Origin: Gemmatimonadota bacterium
GTDB lineage: Bacteria > Gemmatimonadota > Gemmatimonadetes > Longimicrobiales > Longimicrobiaceae
DNA length: 9,075 bases
Reading direction: 5' to 3'
NCBI GenBank assembly: GCA_019240375.1
Contig: JAFAYN010000319.1
Span: 1-9,075, forward strand
The notes beneath the pieces are model-generated. The model had not been told where the DNA came from, made no database searches, and worked only from the letters and a program-made list of their open reading frames with translations. Shown here in pieces: positions 1 to 6,773 of the stretch. Position numbers and translations under genes: made by a program. Every line of letters begins with the position of its first letter. The stretch's first letter is position 1.

Positions 1-423
1 CTCGCTGCTGTCGAACGCGTAGAACGGGTACACCAGGTTGAAGCGCGAATTGGTGGCCCGTACCTCGTAGTCCACGATCAGCGTCACCCGCCCCTCCTGC
101 TGCCCCGAGGTGTCCAGCTCCAGCGAAAGCAGGTTGACCCGGGGCTCGTAGATCAGGATGCTCGTCCTGATCCGGTCCTGGAGGTAGGTCTTCAGCGTGG
201 TGCTCATCGGCTCGAAGAGCACCTCGTGCATGTCCAGCCCGTAGCGGGGGCGGAGGAAGCGCTCGCCCGCCGCGGTGCCGAAGAGGATCTTCAGGCTCTC
301 GTGGATGTCCTCCTCGTCGGACGACATCAGCACGCCCCCGGCGCCCGGCGCGAACTCCGGGGGGAAGCTCCACCCCCGCCCCAGGAACGAGGTGGAGCCG
401 ACGTCGCCCTGGCTCGGATCCAT
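1..423 (-). CDS. gp25-like baseplate wedge protein (Pvc9-like), 3' end cut by the window edge
   Basis: The frame stays open for 141 codons from the ATG at 423 to position 1 with no stop, so the C-terminus lies outside the window. The translation matches the GPW/gp25 family: a helical first half (SSDEEDIHESLKILFGT around residues 34-50, then GERFLRPRYGLD), the hallmark YEPRV segment (E93-P94-R95), and a late ATNSRFNLVYPFY segment near residues 123-135. Family members are usually about 130-150 residues, so only a few residues are probably missing. In phage T4, T6SS (TssE) and PVC, gp25 proteins sit in the baseplate wedge and prime sheath polymerisation; this role is inferred from the family. 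The start is supported by GGGAG about six bases upstream. It follows the PAAR gene after 14 bases, the usual eCIS order, so further baseplate genes should follow beyond position 1. Confidence 0.9.
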   Translation of the reverse strand, partial: MDPSQGDVGSTSFLGRGWSFPPEFAPGAGGVLMSSDEEDIHESLKILFGTAAGERFLRPRYGLDMHEVLFEPMSTTLKTYLQDRIRTSILIYEPRVNLLSLELDTSGQQEGRVTLIVDYEVRATNSRFNLVYPFYAFDSSE

Positions 424-437
424 GCGCTCTCCCGGGT

Positions 438-716
438 TCAGTTGATGATCACGGTCGGCTCGCCCACCGCCGCCATCGCCCCGCAGATGCAGGCGTCGCT
501 GGTGCGCACCGCCGCCACCCCGCCGATGGTCACCGTGGCGCTCCCGCTGGGGAAGACGCTGGCCGTCGGCTGGTGGCCGTTGGGGGGGAGCGAGCAGACG
601 TGCGTGTCCCCCACCACAGCCGCCGGCATCCCGCCGATCAGCACCGTGGCCGCCCCTGGCCCCACGATGGTCCCCCCGTGGTTGCTCGTGTCCCCCACCC
701 GCGCGGCTGCCGGCAT
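438..716 (-). CDS. PAAR-domain spike tip protein
   Basis: This 92-residue protein has the two-lobed PAAR pattern: AARVGDTSNHGG at residues 4-15, then PAAVVGDTHVC at 31-41, and two glycine-rich strands (VLIGG at 25-29, VTIGG at 62-66). H13, H39, H48 and C76 or C78 are candidate metal ligands; family structures use three His and one Cys, but which residues serve here is not visible from sequence alone. PAAR proteins cap the VgrG trimer with a sharp metal-bound cone that pierces the target membrane. There is no extra C-terminal domain, so this is a plain tip and not a toxin fusion. The start is ATG at 716. Its ribosome site GAGGAG overlaps the TGA stop of the spike gene, giving tight translational linkage. 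It lies directly between the spike and gp25 genes, as in other eCIS clusters. Confidence 0.93.
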   Translation of the reverse strand: MPAAARVGDTSNHGGTIVGPGAATVLIGGMPAAVVGDTHVCSLPPNGHQPTASVFPSGSATVTIGGVAAVRTSDACICGAMAAVGEPTVIIN

Positions 717-726
717 CCGTCGCTCC

Positions 727-2472
727 TCAGTTGAGCTGCACCATGGTCCCCTTGACCTTGGTGGTCCCCGAGCTGGACAGCTCCGCCCCCGAGGACCCCC
801 CCGCCAGCTTCAGCTCCGTCCCGGCCTTGAGGGACAGCGCCGTCCCCGCCTCCAGCTTCAACTCGGTCCCCGCCTTCAGCTCCAGCGCCTTCGCGCTCTC
901 GATCTTGATCCCGTCCGCCGTCATCTCCAGCTTGTTGCCGTTCTGGTCGACCACCTTGACCGCCTTGTCCTCTTCGCTCAGGGTGATCTTGTTCCCGGCG
1001 GGGGTTTCCAGCCGCATCACCTTGGTGTCGTCGTTGAAGTACAGCTTCATCTTCGACCGGCTCTGGAAGACCTTCTCGTGGTTGTCGTCCGAGCCCGTCA
1101 GCGGGGCGGCCTTGGCGCTGCTGTGCAGCATCCCCAGGATCACCGCCTGGCGCGGGTCGTCGGCGAGGAAGCCGAGCACCACCTCGTCCCCCACGTCCGG
1201 GCGGAAGAAGAAGCCCCGCTCGCTCCCCGCGTCCAGCGACGCCACCCGCGCCCACGTCCCCTCCGCGTCCGTGCTCACCATCGGCATCCGCACCCGCACG
1301 CGGTGCTCGCCGTCCGGGTCCTCGTTGCTGACCACCACCCCCACCTGCAGCCCGTTGATCCCCGGGAGGAGCGCCGCGGCCTTGGGTGCGGTCACCTGCT
1401 TCCCGTCGGCCAGCCACTCCGCGACCCCGCCGAACTGCACGTGCGTCTTCCACCCCTGCACCATGTCGAAGTCGTGGCGCACCCCGGTGACGAACACCTT
1501 GCCGTTGAAGCGCTCCCCCACCCCGCCCAGCGAGACGATGTCGCCGGGGTTCACCGTGCCGATCCCCTCGCACTTCAGCCGGCCGCTGGTCTTGCTCATC
1601 CTGGACTTCAGCCACTCGGCGTCGGCCCACGCCTGCGCCTCCTCCTCGGTGACGGAGGGGTGGGTCAGCGGGAGGTGGGGGAGCCCCACCACCCCCGCCA
1701 GGTCGGCGGGCGCCAGGTTCCCGGGGCCGTCGGTACCGGGATCCGCCGCCTCCTTTTCCACCACGCTCTGCTGGGCCGCGTCCCAGGTGAAGCTCTTCAC
1801 CGCGGCGAACTGCCCGCGCGAGTCGATCTCCGCGTCCAGCTCCAGGATGGTGGCGCCGAACTGCAGGTCCACCACGGCGTCGCCCCCGAAGTCCGGAGCC
1901 TTCACCGCCACCTTTTCGTCGTTGGTGAAGACCAGCCGCCCGTTCGCCTCGGCCCGGGTTAGCAGGAAGTCCCAGTCGGTGCTGGCGTACTGCACCTGCT
2001 GCTTGTGGGTGACGGTGGTGGCCGCCACGTCCGCGTCCACCCCGGCGCCGTCCAGCAGCGCGCCGATGATGTCCCCGTCCGTCTGGTCGAGGAAGTAGGC
2101 GCTCTTCCGCCCCACCGTCATCTTGACCGCCTTGTGGCGGCACTCCACCACGAGCTGCGCGGCGGCGTGGTCGCGCACCTTGAGGCTCTGCTTGACCACG
2201 ATCCCCTTGAAGAGCGAGACCGGGTCGCTCCCCTTCCCCGCCAGGATCTCGACCTCCGTCCCCGGGACGAAGGTGGCCGAGTTGCCGAGCGGGAAGTCGC
2301 TCGCCGAGGCGGCCCCGTCCTGGTAGACCAGCCGGGCCGCGGCGATCCGGTTCACCGTCTTGGTGACGTATGCCGCCAGGAGCTGGTGCTCGCGCGGCAC
2401 CGCCGTCCCCGCCGACTTGACGGTGAACTCGCGGTGCTCCGCGGGGATGGGGAGGGTGCGCTGCTCGGAAAT
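727..2472 (-). CDS. VgrG-like central spike protein (Pvc8-like), apparent ATT start
   Basis: This is a 581-residue spike protein if it starts at the ATT at 2472. The N-terminal half (about residues 15-350) is the gp27/phage GPD-like hub, with FTVKSAG at 16-22, KTVNRI at 38-43, the conserved VGRK at 120-123 and TDWDFLLTRAEANG at 175-188. An OB-fold gp5-like domain follows at about 384-453 (GVVVSNEDPDGEHRVRVRMP, then DVGDEVVLGFL). The C-terminus, about 480-581, is a beta-helix of short alternating strands, including an eight-residue repeat of the form LxLKAGTE at 530-556. Homologues trimerise into the central spike that carries the PAAR tip. No toxin extension is present; the protein ends at the needle. 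No in-frame ATG or GTG exists upstream of residue 25 within reach of a ribosome site, and starting at the GTG at 2400 would lose the conserved FTVK strand. The N-terminal boundary is therefore the only uncertain point. Confidence 0.9.
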   Translation of the reverse strand: MSEQRTLPIPAEHREFTVKSAGTAVPREHQLLAAYVTKTVNRIAAARLVYQDGAASASDFPLGNSATFVPGTEVEILAGKGSDPVSLFKGIVVKQSLKVRDHAAAQLVVECRHKAVKMTVGRKSAYFLDQTDGDIIGALLDGAGVDADVAATTVTHKQQVQYASTDWDFLLTRAEANGRLVFTNDEKVAVKAPDFGGDAVVDLQFGATILELDAEIDSRGQFAAVKSFTWDAAQQSVVEKEAADPGTDGPGNLAPADLAGVVGLPHLPLTHPSVTEEEAQAWADAEWLKSRMSKTSGRLKCEGIGTVNPGDIVSLGGVGERFNGKVFVTGVRHDFDMVQGWKTHVQFGGVAEWLADGKQVTAPKAAALLPGINGLQVGVVVSNEDPDGEHRVRVRMPMVSTDAEGTWARVASLDAGSERGFFFRPDVGDEVVLGFLADDPRQAVILGMLHSSAKAAPLTGSDDNHEKVFQSRSKMKLYFNDDTKVMRLETPAGNKITLSEEDKAVKVVDQNGNKLEMTADGIKIESAKALELKAGTELKLEAGTALSLKAGTELKLAGGSSGAELSSSGTTKVKGTMVQLN

Positions 2473-2484
2473 GGCTATTTCTCC
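2470..2484 (-). promoter_or_regulatory. Ribosome-binding site deciding an ATT start for the spike gene
   Basis: GGAG at 2484-2481 is followed after eight bases by ATT at 2472-2470. The TAG stop of the LysM gene (2477-2475) lies between them. The spacing is ideal for initiation at the ATT, and no ATG, GTG or TTG in the spike frame is correctly placed. ATT starts are rare but established, for example in infC of enteric bacteria. That initiation really happens here is inference. Confidence 0.6.
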
Positions 2485-3143
2485 AGCGGGGGGAAGACGA
2501 TCCTCGTCCCCGGCACGAGCCTGCGGAAGTGGTCGATCCCGTTTGCGCGGGCCACCTCCAGGTAGTACGCCGGGTCTCCGTAGATCCGCGCGCACAGCGC
2601 CGGGAGGGTGTCCCCGGCCTTCACCAGCCGCACGTGCGTCAGGTCGGGCGACTGGTCCTGCGCCATCGCCACCCGCGTCTGGTCGTCGGAGCTGTCGGTG
2701 AAGTTGGCGGTGATCACCGCGCGCAGCGGCACCCCGTCGGGCTTGAAGAGCTTGTAGGCGATGGAGGCGCTCTTGAGCACGCACCGCTTCACCTGCAGCG
2801 TCCCCCACACCACCTTGAGGTAGTTGGGGCGGTGGATGTTCCCGTTGTAGCCGGTGACGGTCTGGAACGACTCGATCTTCTGCTGCACGTCCACCGGGTG
2901 CCCGTTGGCGCCGGTCCCGTCGATGAAGAAGGTCAGCGACATGTCGCCCGGCTTGACCTTCTTGAAGTTCATCCGGCTCCCCGTGGTCCCCTGCCCCTGC
3001 GCCGCGTCGTACTCCATCTCGTAGGCGAGCGTGATCTCGTTCGGGTTCACGAACGCCTCGAACTCCCCGATCGCGCTCCCGGAGAAGTCGGCGCTCTCGA
3101 AGGCCTTGATCAGGAGCTTTTCCAGCGTGCCGCGCGCGGTCAT
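2475..3143 (-). CDS. Pvc7-like CIS tube/hub protein with C-terminal LysM domain
   Basis: This is a 222-residue protein. Residues 1 to about 160 form a CIS tube-like domain (FVNPNEITLAYEMEY at 31-45, MSLTFFIDGTG at 68-78, YLKVVWGTL at 108-116). Residues about 170-219 form a LysM domain (HVRLVKAGDTLPALCARIYG, then LVPGTRIVFPP). The same architecture, tube-like plus LysM, is seen in Pvc7/Afp7, which by analogy joins the inner tube end to the VgrG spike; the LysM part is also found in the T4 gp53 baseplate protein. The ATG at 3143 is one base after the stop of the DUF5908-like gene and has GGAG seven bases upstream. Longer in-frame readings upstream are low-complexity Pro/Arg/Ala sequence that covers the neighbouring genes out of frame, so I rejected them. 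It ends at TAG 2477-2475, two bases before the spike gene. Confidence 0.9.
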   Translation of the reverse strand: MTARGTLEKLLIKAFESADFSGSAIGEFEAFVNPNEITLAYEMEYDAAQGQGTTGSRMNFKKVKPGDMSLTFFIDGTGANGHPVDVQQKIESFQTVTGYNGNIHRPNYLKVVWGTLQVKRCVLKSASIAYKLFKPDGVPLRAVITANFTDSSDDQTRVAMAQDQSPDLTHVRLVKAGDTLPALCARIYGDPAYYLEVARANGIDHFRRLVPGTRIVFPPLEK

Positions 3144-3144
3144 C

Positions 3145-3306
3145 TCAGCGCTCCGCCTTCTGCGCCAGGATGTCGAGCACCCGCTCCACGCACTCGGCCA
3201 CGATGTGCTGCTTGTCCTCGGTGCCGGAGGGGGGCGTGGCGGCCCCGCCCGCCGCCGCGTTGCCGACCTCCACCGAGATGACCACCTCGTCCACGATGAT
3301 CGGCAT
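3145..3306 (-). CDS. Small DUF5908-like eCIS protein (53 aa)
   Basis: This short gene is easily missed. Translation from the ATG at 3306 gives 53 residues, starting MPIIVDEVVISVEVGN and ending ILAQKAER before the TGA at 3147-3145. The MPI-x-I-x-E-V/L-V-I opening and the small size match the DUF5908 family, which occurs in eCIS clusters between the tube and LysM genes (position of Pvc6/Afp6). The middle (residues 15-30) is a Gly/Ala/Pro linker, followed by a predicted amphipathic helix (about 31-52). No function is established to my knowledge; a structural or assembly role is inference from context. It begins four bases after the stop of the second tube gene with no clear ribosome site, so translation is probably coupled. 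It ends one base before the LysM gene start. The gap-free fit between neighbours supports it as real. Confidence 0.82.
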   Translation of the reverse strand: MPIIVDEVVISVEVGNAAAGGAATPPSGTEDKQHIVAECVERVLDILAQKAER

Positions 3307-3310
3307 GCCG

Positions 3311-3757
3311 CTACGACCGGTCGAAGGTGAAGTACTGGTAGAAGAGCTGGAGCGTTTCCACCATCACCGCGTTGTTGGTGGCGTTCAGGTCGCTCGCCGC
3401 CCACTTGGTGGGATACGCGCCCACCAGGTGCCAGGTGAGGAGCGGCTGGTGCTCCTCGTTGAGCAGGGTGACGTCCACGCTCTTGGGCTGGATGGTGAGG
3501 TCCTCGACACACGAGCGGATCCACCCGGTGATCTCCGAGTTCAGCAGCAATCCCCTCTTCAGCACCAGCTCCGGGTACTTGGCGCGGGTGGGAAACTTCT
3601 GCGTGAACCGGTTCTCCCCCCCCTCGGCGACCTCCTCCGTCCCCAGCTCCACCGAAAGGCCGGAAACCTCGGAGAAGCGCAGGTCGCTGTCGTTGGGCGT
3701 GAGCCCCAGCACCTCCACCCGGAAGTGGAAGCCGACGGGCGGGTAGTAGAGCGGCAT
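3311..3757 (-). CDS. CIS inner tube protein 2 (Pvc5-like, probable tube initiator)
   Basis: This 148-residue protein belongs to the T4 gp19-like phage tail tube family. Visible marks are PPVGFHFRVEV at 6-16, the loop FSEVSGLSVEL at 28-38, LVLKRGLL about 64-71, and the LLNEEHQP segment about residue 98. It shares this layout with the tube protein encoded just upstream but has a different middle (RFTQKFPTRAKYPEL instead of SFPEYSSIKMPGL). In PVC and Afp the cluster carries two or more tube paralogues, and the copy next to the LysM gene is the initiator that contacts the baseplate. Assigning that role here rests on position and sequence type. The ATG at 3757 has AGGA about six bases upstream. 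The stop TAG at 3313-3311 is four bases before the DUF5908-like gene. Confidence 0.9.
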   Translation of the reverse strand: MPLYYPPVGFHFRVEVLGLTPNDSDLRFSEVSGLSVELGTEEVAEGGENRFTQKFPTRAKYPELVLKRGLLLNSEITGWIRSCVEDLTIQPKSVDVTLLNEEHQPLLTWHLVGAYPTKWAASDLNATNNAVMVETLQLFYQYFTFDRS

Positions 3758-3782
3758 CGGGCGTCCTGGCTACGGGGCGGCG

Positions 3783-4217
3783 TCAGTCGTTCTGGACTTC
3801 CAGCCCCTCGTGGGCGATCTCGATCGACTCGATCGCCACCTCGTTCCCCGTCGCCTTGAGCTGCGGCCCCTCCACCTTGACGGGGAAGGCGTTGTGGATC
3901 TTCCACACCATCACCGGCTGGTGCTCCTCGTTGAGCAGGCTGATGACCAGGTCGCGCCGCTCCACCTTGTTCAGCTTGACGGTGCTCAACCACTTGAAAA
4001 AGTCGTTGTCGCTCTTCACGATGCCACGCTTGAGCGTGACGTTGTTGAACTTCCGCAGCCCCGGCATCTTGATGGACGAGTACTCGGGGAAGGAGCCGTC
4101 GCGGTACTCGATGGCCTGGTTCTCCTGCGTCAGCCCGGAAACCTCCGTGAAGCCGAGGCGGGTGCCGCCCCACTCGACGGTGAAGTGGAATACGGGAAGC
4201 GGATAGAGAGCGGGCAT
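3783..4217 (-). CDS. CIS inner tube protein 1 (Pvc1-like, probable main tube)
   Basis: This 144-residue tail tube protein opens with MPALYPLPVFHFTVEWGG. It carries the family landmarks GFTEVSGLTQENQAIEYRDG (22-41), MPGLRKFNNVTLKRGI (about 51-66) and LLNEEHQPVMVWKI. Such proteins form stacked hexameric rings making the hollow tube that is driven out on contraction and in some systems carries the effector load. The EYRDG and KMPGLRK segments are typical of the main tube subunit of eCIS, so I assign it that role over the downstream paralogue. The ATG at 4217 is preceded by a strong GGAGG site nine bases upstream. A 62-base gap separates it from the sheath gene, the largest gap inside the cluster, and 25 bases separate it from tube protein 2. 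Confidence 0.92.
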   Translation of the reverse strand: MPALYPLPVFHFTVEWGGTRLGFTEVSGLTQENQAIEYRDGSFPEYSSIKMPGLRKFNNVTLKRGIVKSDNDFFKWLSTVKLNKVERRDLVISLLNEEHQPVMVWKIHNAFPVKVEGPQLKATGNEVAIESIEIAHEGLEVQND

Positions 4218-4279
4218 GTTCTGGGTCCTCCGACTGGTGGTTCAGAAGGGTGCCGGGATCGGCCGGGCCGAAGGGCCGC

Positions 4280-5749
4280 TCACGAGGTCTGCAGCTTGTG
4301 CGAGAACTTGAGGATGATGAACTCCGCCGGGCGCACCACCGCCATCCCGATCTCCACGTTCATCCGCCCCTCCAGGATGTCCTGCGCGTTCATGGTGGTG
4401 CCGAGCCCGCACCGCACGAAGAAGGCGTCCTTGGTGGTCGCGCCGGCCAGCGCGCCCTCGCGCCACTTCTGCGTGAGGTAGTTCTCGATCATCCCGCGCA
4501 CCTTGACCCAGGTGTTGGCGTCGTTCGACTCGAAGACCGCCCAGTAGGTGGACTTCTTGACCGACTCCTCCACCATGTTGAAGAACCGGCGCACCGAGAC
4601 GTAGCGCCACTCGTTGTCGTTCCCCGCCAGGGTGCGCGCCCCCCACACCAGCGTCCCCTTCCCGGCGAAGGCGCGGATGGCGTTGATCGACTTCCCCGAC
4701 ACCGCGTCCACGTTGAGCGTGTCCTGGTGCGCATTGTCCAGGCGGACCACCGGCTCGATCACGTCGGCCAGGCTCACGTTGGCCGGCGCCTTCCACACCC
4801 CGCGGTTGGTGTCCGTCCAGGCGTACACCCCGGCCACCGCCCCGCTCGGCGGCATGATCAGGTAGTAGTCGGCGAGCGAAGCCTTGGCGAAGTTGTAGAC
4901 CGCCGTGTTGGTGGTCTTCAGCGCCGCCAGCGTCCCGCTCCCGTCCGGGTGGGTAACGGTCACGTTCGTCTCGGAGGCGAAGTAGTTGAGCGCGGTGCGG
5001 ACGAACGGGTAGTAGACGGCGCCGTACTTCAGGTTCTGCATCCCGAAGGCGTTCCGCGTCGCCGCGGCGTTGCTCAGGGTGACGCTGCTCACCACCATGT
5101 CGGAGTCCAGGTCCTGGGGACGGGTGCCGCGGTAGGCGTCGAAGATGCCGAAGCGGTCGCCCAGCTTCCCGCACTGCGCCAGGACGGCCTGCACCAGCGT
5201 CCCGTACGCGGTCCCGCTCAGGGAGGCCGCCTCGGGGATGACGATCAGCGTCGGCTCGTCTTCCAGCGCCAGCACGTCCAGCCCGTCCTGCAGCCCGAAG
5301 TTGGTCTCCACCGCGCCCCCCGCGTCGGGGTCCGTCCCCTTGAGGGTGACGGAGGGGGCCACCTGGTGCAGCCCCACCGAGACGATGTAGCACTGACCAC
5401 CGCCGTTGTCGAAGTACATCTTCACGGCGTAGTACAGCAGGTAGGGGAGCACGAAGTTGTCGCTCGGCGTCGTGCCGCCCACGGCGAAGGCGCTCACCTT
5501 GTACCCAGCGGCCGCGTCCCCCGTCACCGTCATGGTCAGCGCTTCCTCGCGCGCGAAGCCGAAGTACTGCTCGTACTCCTTGAGGGAGTAGATCTTGGTC
5601 GGCTTCAGGATCAGGTCGTCGGTCGCGGTGCGGGTCGCCTTCTGCGTGTAGCCGATGAAGGCGGGGATCGCGGTCTCCACCTCGGCCACCGAGGGAGGAA
5701 AGACCGAGATCTCTTCGACGTACACGTCCGGGGTCCTGTAAGTAGGCAT
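4280..5749 (-). CDS. Contractile sheath protein (phage tail sheath family)
   Basis: This 489-residue sheath subunit starts MPTYRTPDVYVEEIS, the usual opening of eCIS and phage sheaths. Its C-terminal sheath domain (about residues 370-487) holds TLVWGARTLAGNDNEWRYVS, a helix with RRFFNMVEESVKKS, and a final strand AEFIILKFSHKLQTS. The N- and C-terminal arms interlock neighbouring subunits in known sheath structures; contraction of the sheath drives the tube. The central surface domain (about 75-330) is the usual variable part. I chose the ATG at 5749 over a GTG at 5755 because it gives the family N-terminus and has GAGG eight bases upstream; that site overlaps the stop of the preceding gene. 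Only one sheath gene is present, whereas PVC and Afp carry three paralogues. This resembles the simpler single-sheath eCIS. Confidence 0.95.
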   Translation of the reverse strand: MPTYRTPDVYVEEISVFPPSVAEVETAIPAFIGYTQKATRTATDDLILKPTKIYSLKEYEQYFGFAREEALTMTVTGDAAAGYKVSAFAVGGTTPSDNFVLPYLLYYAVKMYFDNGGGQCYIVSVGLHQVAPSVTLKGTDPDAGGAVETNFGLQDGLDVLALEDEPTLIVIPEAASLSGTAYGTLVQAVLAQCGKLGDRFGIFDAYRGTRPQDLDSDMVVSSVTLSNAAATRNAFGMQNLKYGAVYYPFVRTALNYFASETNVTVTHPDGSGTLAALKTTNTAVYNFAKASLADYYLIMPPSGAVAGVYAWTDTNRGVWKAPANVSLADVIEPVVRLDNAHQDTLNVDAVSGKSINAIRAFAGKGTLVWGARTLAGNDNEWRYVSVRRFFNMVEESVKKSTYWAVFESNDANTWVKVRGMIENYLTQKWREGALAGATTKDAFFVRCGLGTTMNAQDILEGRMNVEIGMAVVRPAEFIILKFSHKLQTS

Positions 5750-5759
5750 GGGCACGACC

Positions 5760-6773
5760 TCACGGTTTGGACAGGTGGACGATCAGTTCGGCCTTGGCCC
5801 GGTCCGCCCCGGGCTGCGGCAGGTTGGCGATCAGCACATCTCCGTTCTTGCTCAGCTGGATCCTGCGGAAGCCCCGCTCCCTCCGCGGCAGCGGGGCCGC
5901 CGAGCGGAAGAGCACCACCCGCTCCCCGTTCCCGGCGATCAGCGCCGGGTCGAGCTCGTCCGTCGCCAGGTCCTCGGCGGCGACCTTCTGGAAGGTGATC
6001 TCCGGGCGCGACTCCTCCGTGAACCCCGCGTCCGTCACGGCCAGGAGATCGAAGTCCGTGGGGGTGTAGTTCTTCGCCACCAGGTAGTAGCGAAGCACCT
6101 CCTCGCGCGCCTGGAAGGCGATCTCGAACGCCGGCGCGGCGTCGTACAGCTCGTCGCCGACCTCCACCTCGACCACCCCGGCGACGTCGCCCTGCCGCAG
6201 CTCCCCGTCCAGGTAGTAGGCCACGGTCCCGGTGGTGTCCGGGAACTCCTCCTCCAGCGCGAGGAGCCCGCACGGCTGACCCCGCAGGTCGAACGACACC
6301 GACGGACGGGGGTCGCCCTCGTCCAGCATCTCCGTCGCCAGCACCGCCCCCCGCGCGTCCCGCAGCGTCAGCAGGACGGGACGGGCCGCGTCCGTCGGCT
6401 CGTGGGCGAAGGTCTGCCCCACGAACACCACGCTCCCCTCCTCCGCGAGCACGGCGGGGTCGGCGGCGTTGGTGTACAGGAGCTTGCTCGCCGGGAAGCC
6501 GGCCGTGGTCTGGCTGAAGTTGCCGAAGCTGGAGTTGAGCAGCTGCAGCCCGATGCGGAGCGTCCCCGCCGGGAGCCGGACCCGCGGCTCCCCCTCCTCG
6601 TCGCACTCGCACAGGACGTGGAGCATCCCGTCCTGCTCCTTCGCCAGCAGGCGGCCGTTGCGGAGGAGCCGGGCGGTGTCGGAGGGGACCAGGAAGCGGA
6701 AGTCCCGGCACCGGTCCGCGTAGAAGGAGTGCGTGATCCGCACCGTGAACAGGACCAGGAACTGGACCGTCAT
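5760..6773 (-). CDS. Uncharacterised eCIS-associated protein, candidate cap adaptor
   Basis: This is a 337-residue protein with no catalytic motif, signal peptide or membrane segment that I can recognise. It opens MTVQFLVLFTVRITHSFY, then CRDFRFLVPSDTARLLRNGRLLA, and is rich in acidic residues and short beta-type stretches (for example VVEVEVGDELYD and LRYYLVAKNY), ending KAELIVHLSKP. Start ATG 6773-6771 overlaps the DUF4255 stop in an ATGA, with no ribosome site of its own, so translation is likely coupled. The stop at 5762-5760 contains part of the sheath ribosome site. Proteins of this kind recur in eCIS clusters beside DUF4255 and sheath genes. AlgoCIS has a cap adaptor between tube end and cap; the neighbouring position makes that role plausible here, but it is inference. 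Another assembly or sheath-linked role is possible. The gene itself is secure; its function is not. Confidence 0.85.
   Translation of the reverse strand: MTVQFLVLFTVRITHSFYADRCRDFRFLVPSDTARLLRNGRLLAKEQDGMLHVLCECDEEGEPRVRLPAGTLRIGLQLLNSSFGNFSQTTAGFPASKLLYTNAADPAVLAEEGSVVFVGQTFAHEPTDAARPVLLTLRDARGAVLATEMLDEGDPRPSVSFDLRGQPCGLLALEEEFPDTTGTVAYYLDGELRQGDVAGVVEVEVGDELYDAAPAFEIAFQAREEVLRYYLVAKNYTPTDFDLLAVTDAGFTEESRPEITFQKVAAEDLATDELDPALIAGNGERVVLFRSAAPLPRRERGFRRIQLSKNGDVLIANLPQPGADRAKAELIVHLSKP

Noticed and set aside
226..1962. 578-codon open frame on the plus strand
   Set aside because: It lies opposite the spike, PAAR and gp25 genes, and its translation is a His/Arg/Pro/Leu-rich composition typical of the antisense of a GC-rich gene, with no recognisable domain.
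2473..2808. Upstream extension of the spike frame to 2808
   Set aside because: It would overlap the LysM gene by over 300 bases in another frame, and the added residues are Ala/Arg/Gly-rich without family similarity.
3144..3524. Upstream extension of the LysM frame to 3524
   Set aside because: The extra residues cover the DUF5908-like and tube 2 genes out of frame and are Arg/Pro/Ser-rich. The ATG at 3143 has a good ribosome site.
4250..5998. 582-codon open frame on the plus strand
   Set aside because: It is the antisense of the sheath gene, with low-complexity Val/His/Arg composition. The minus strand carries an unmistakable sheath protein.
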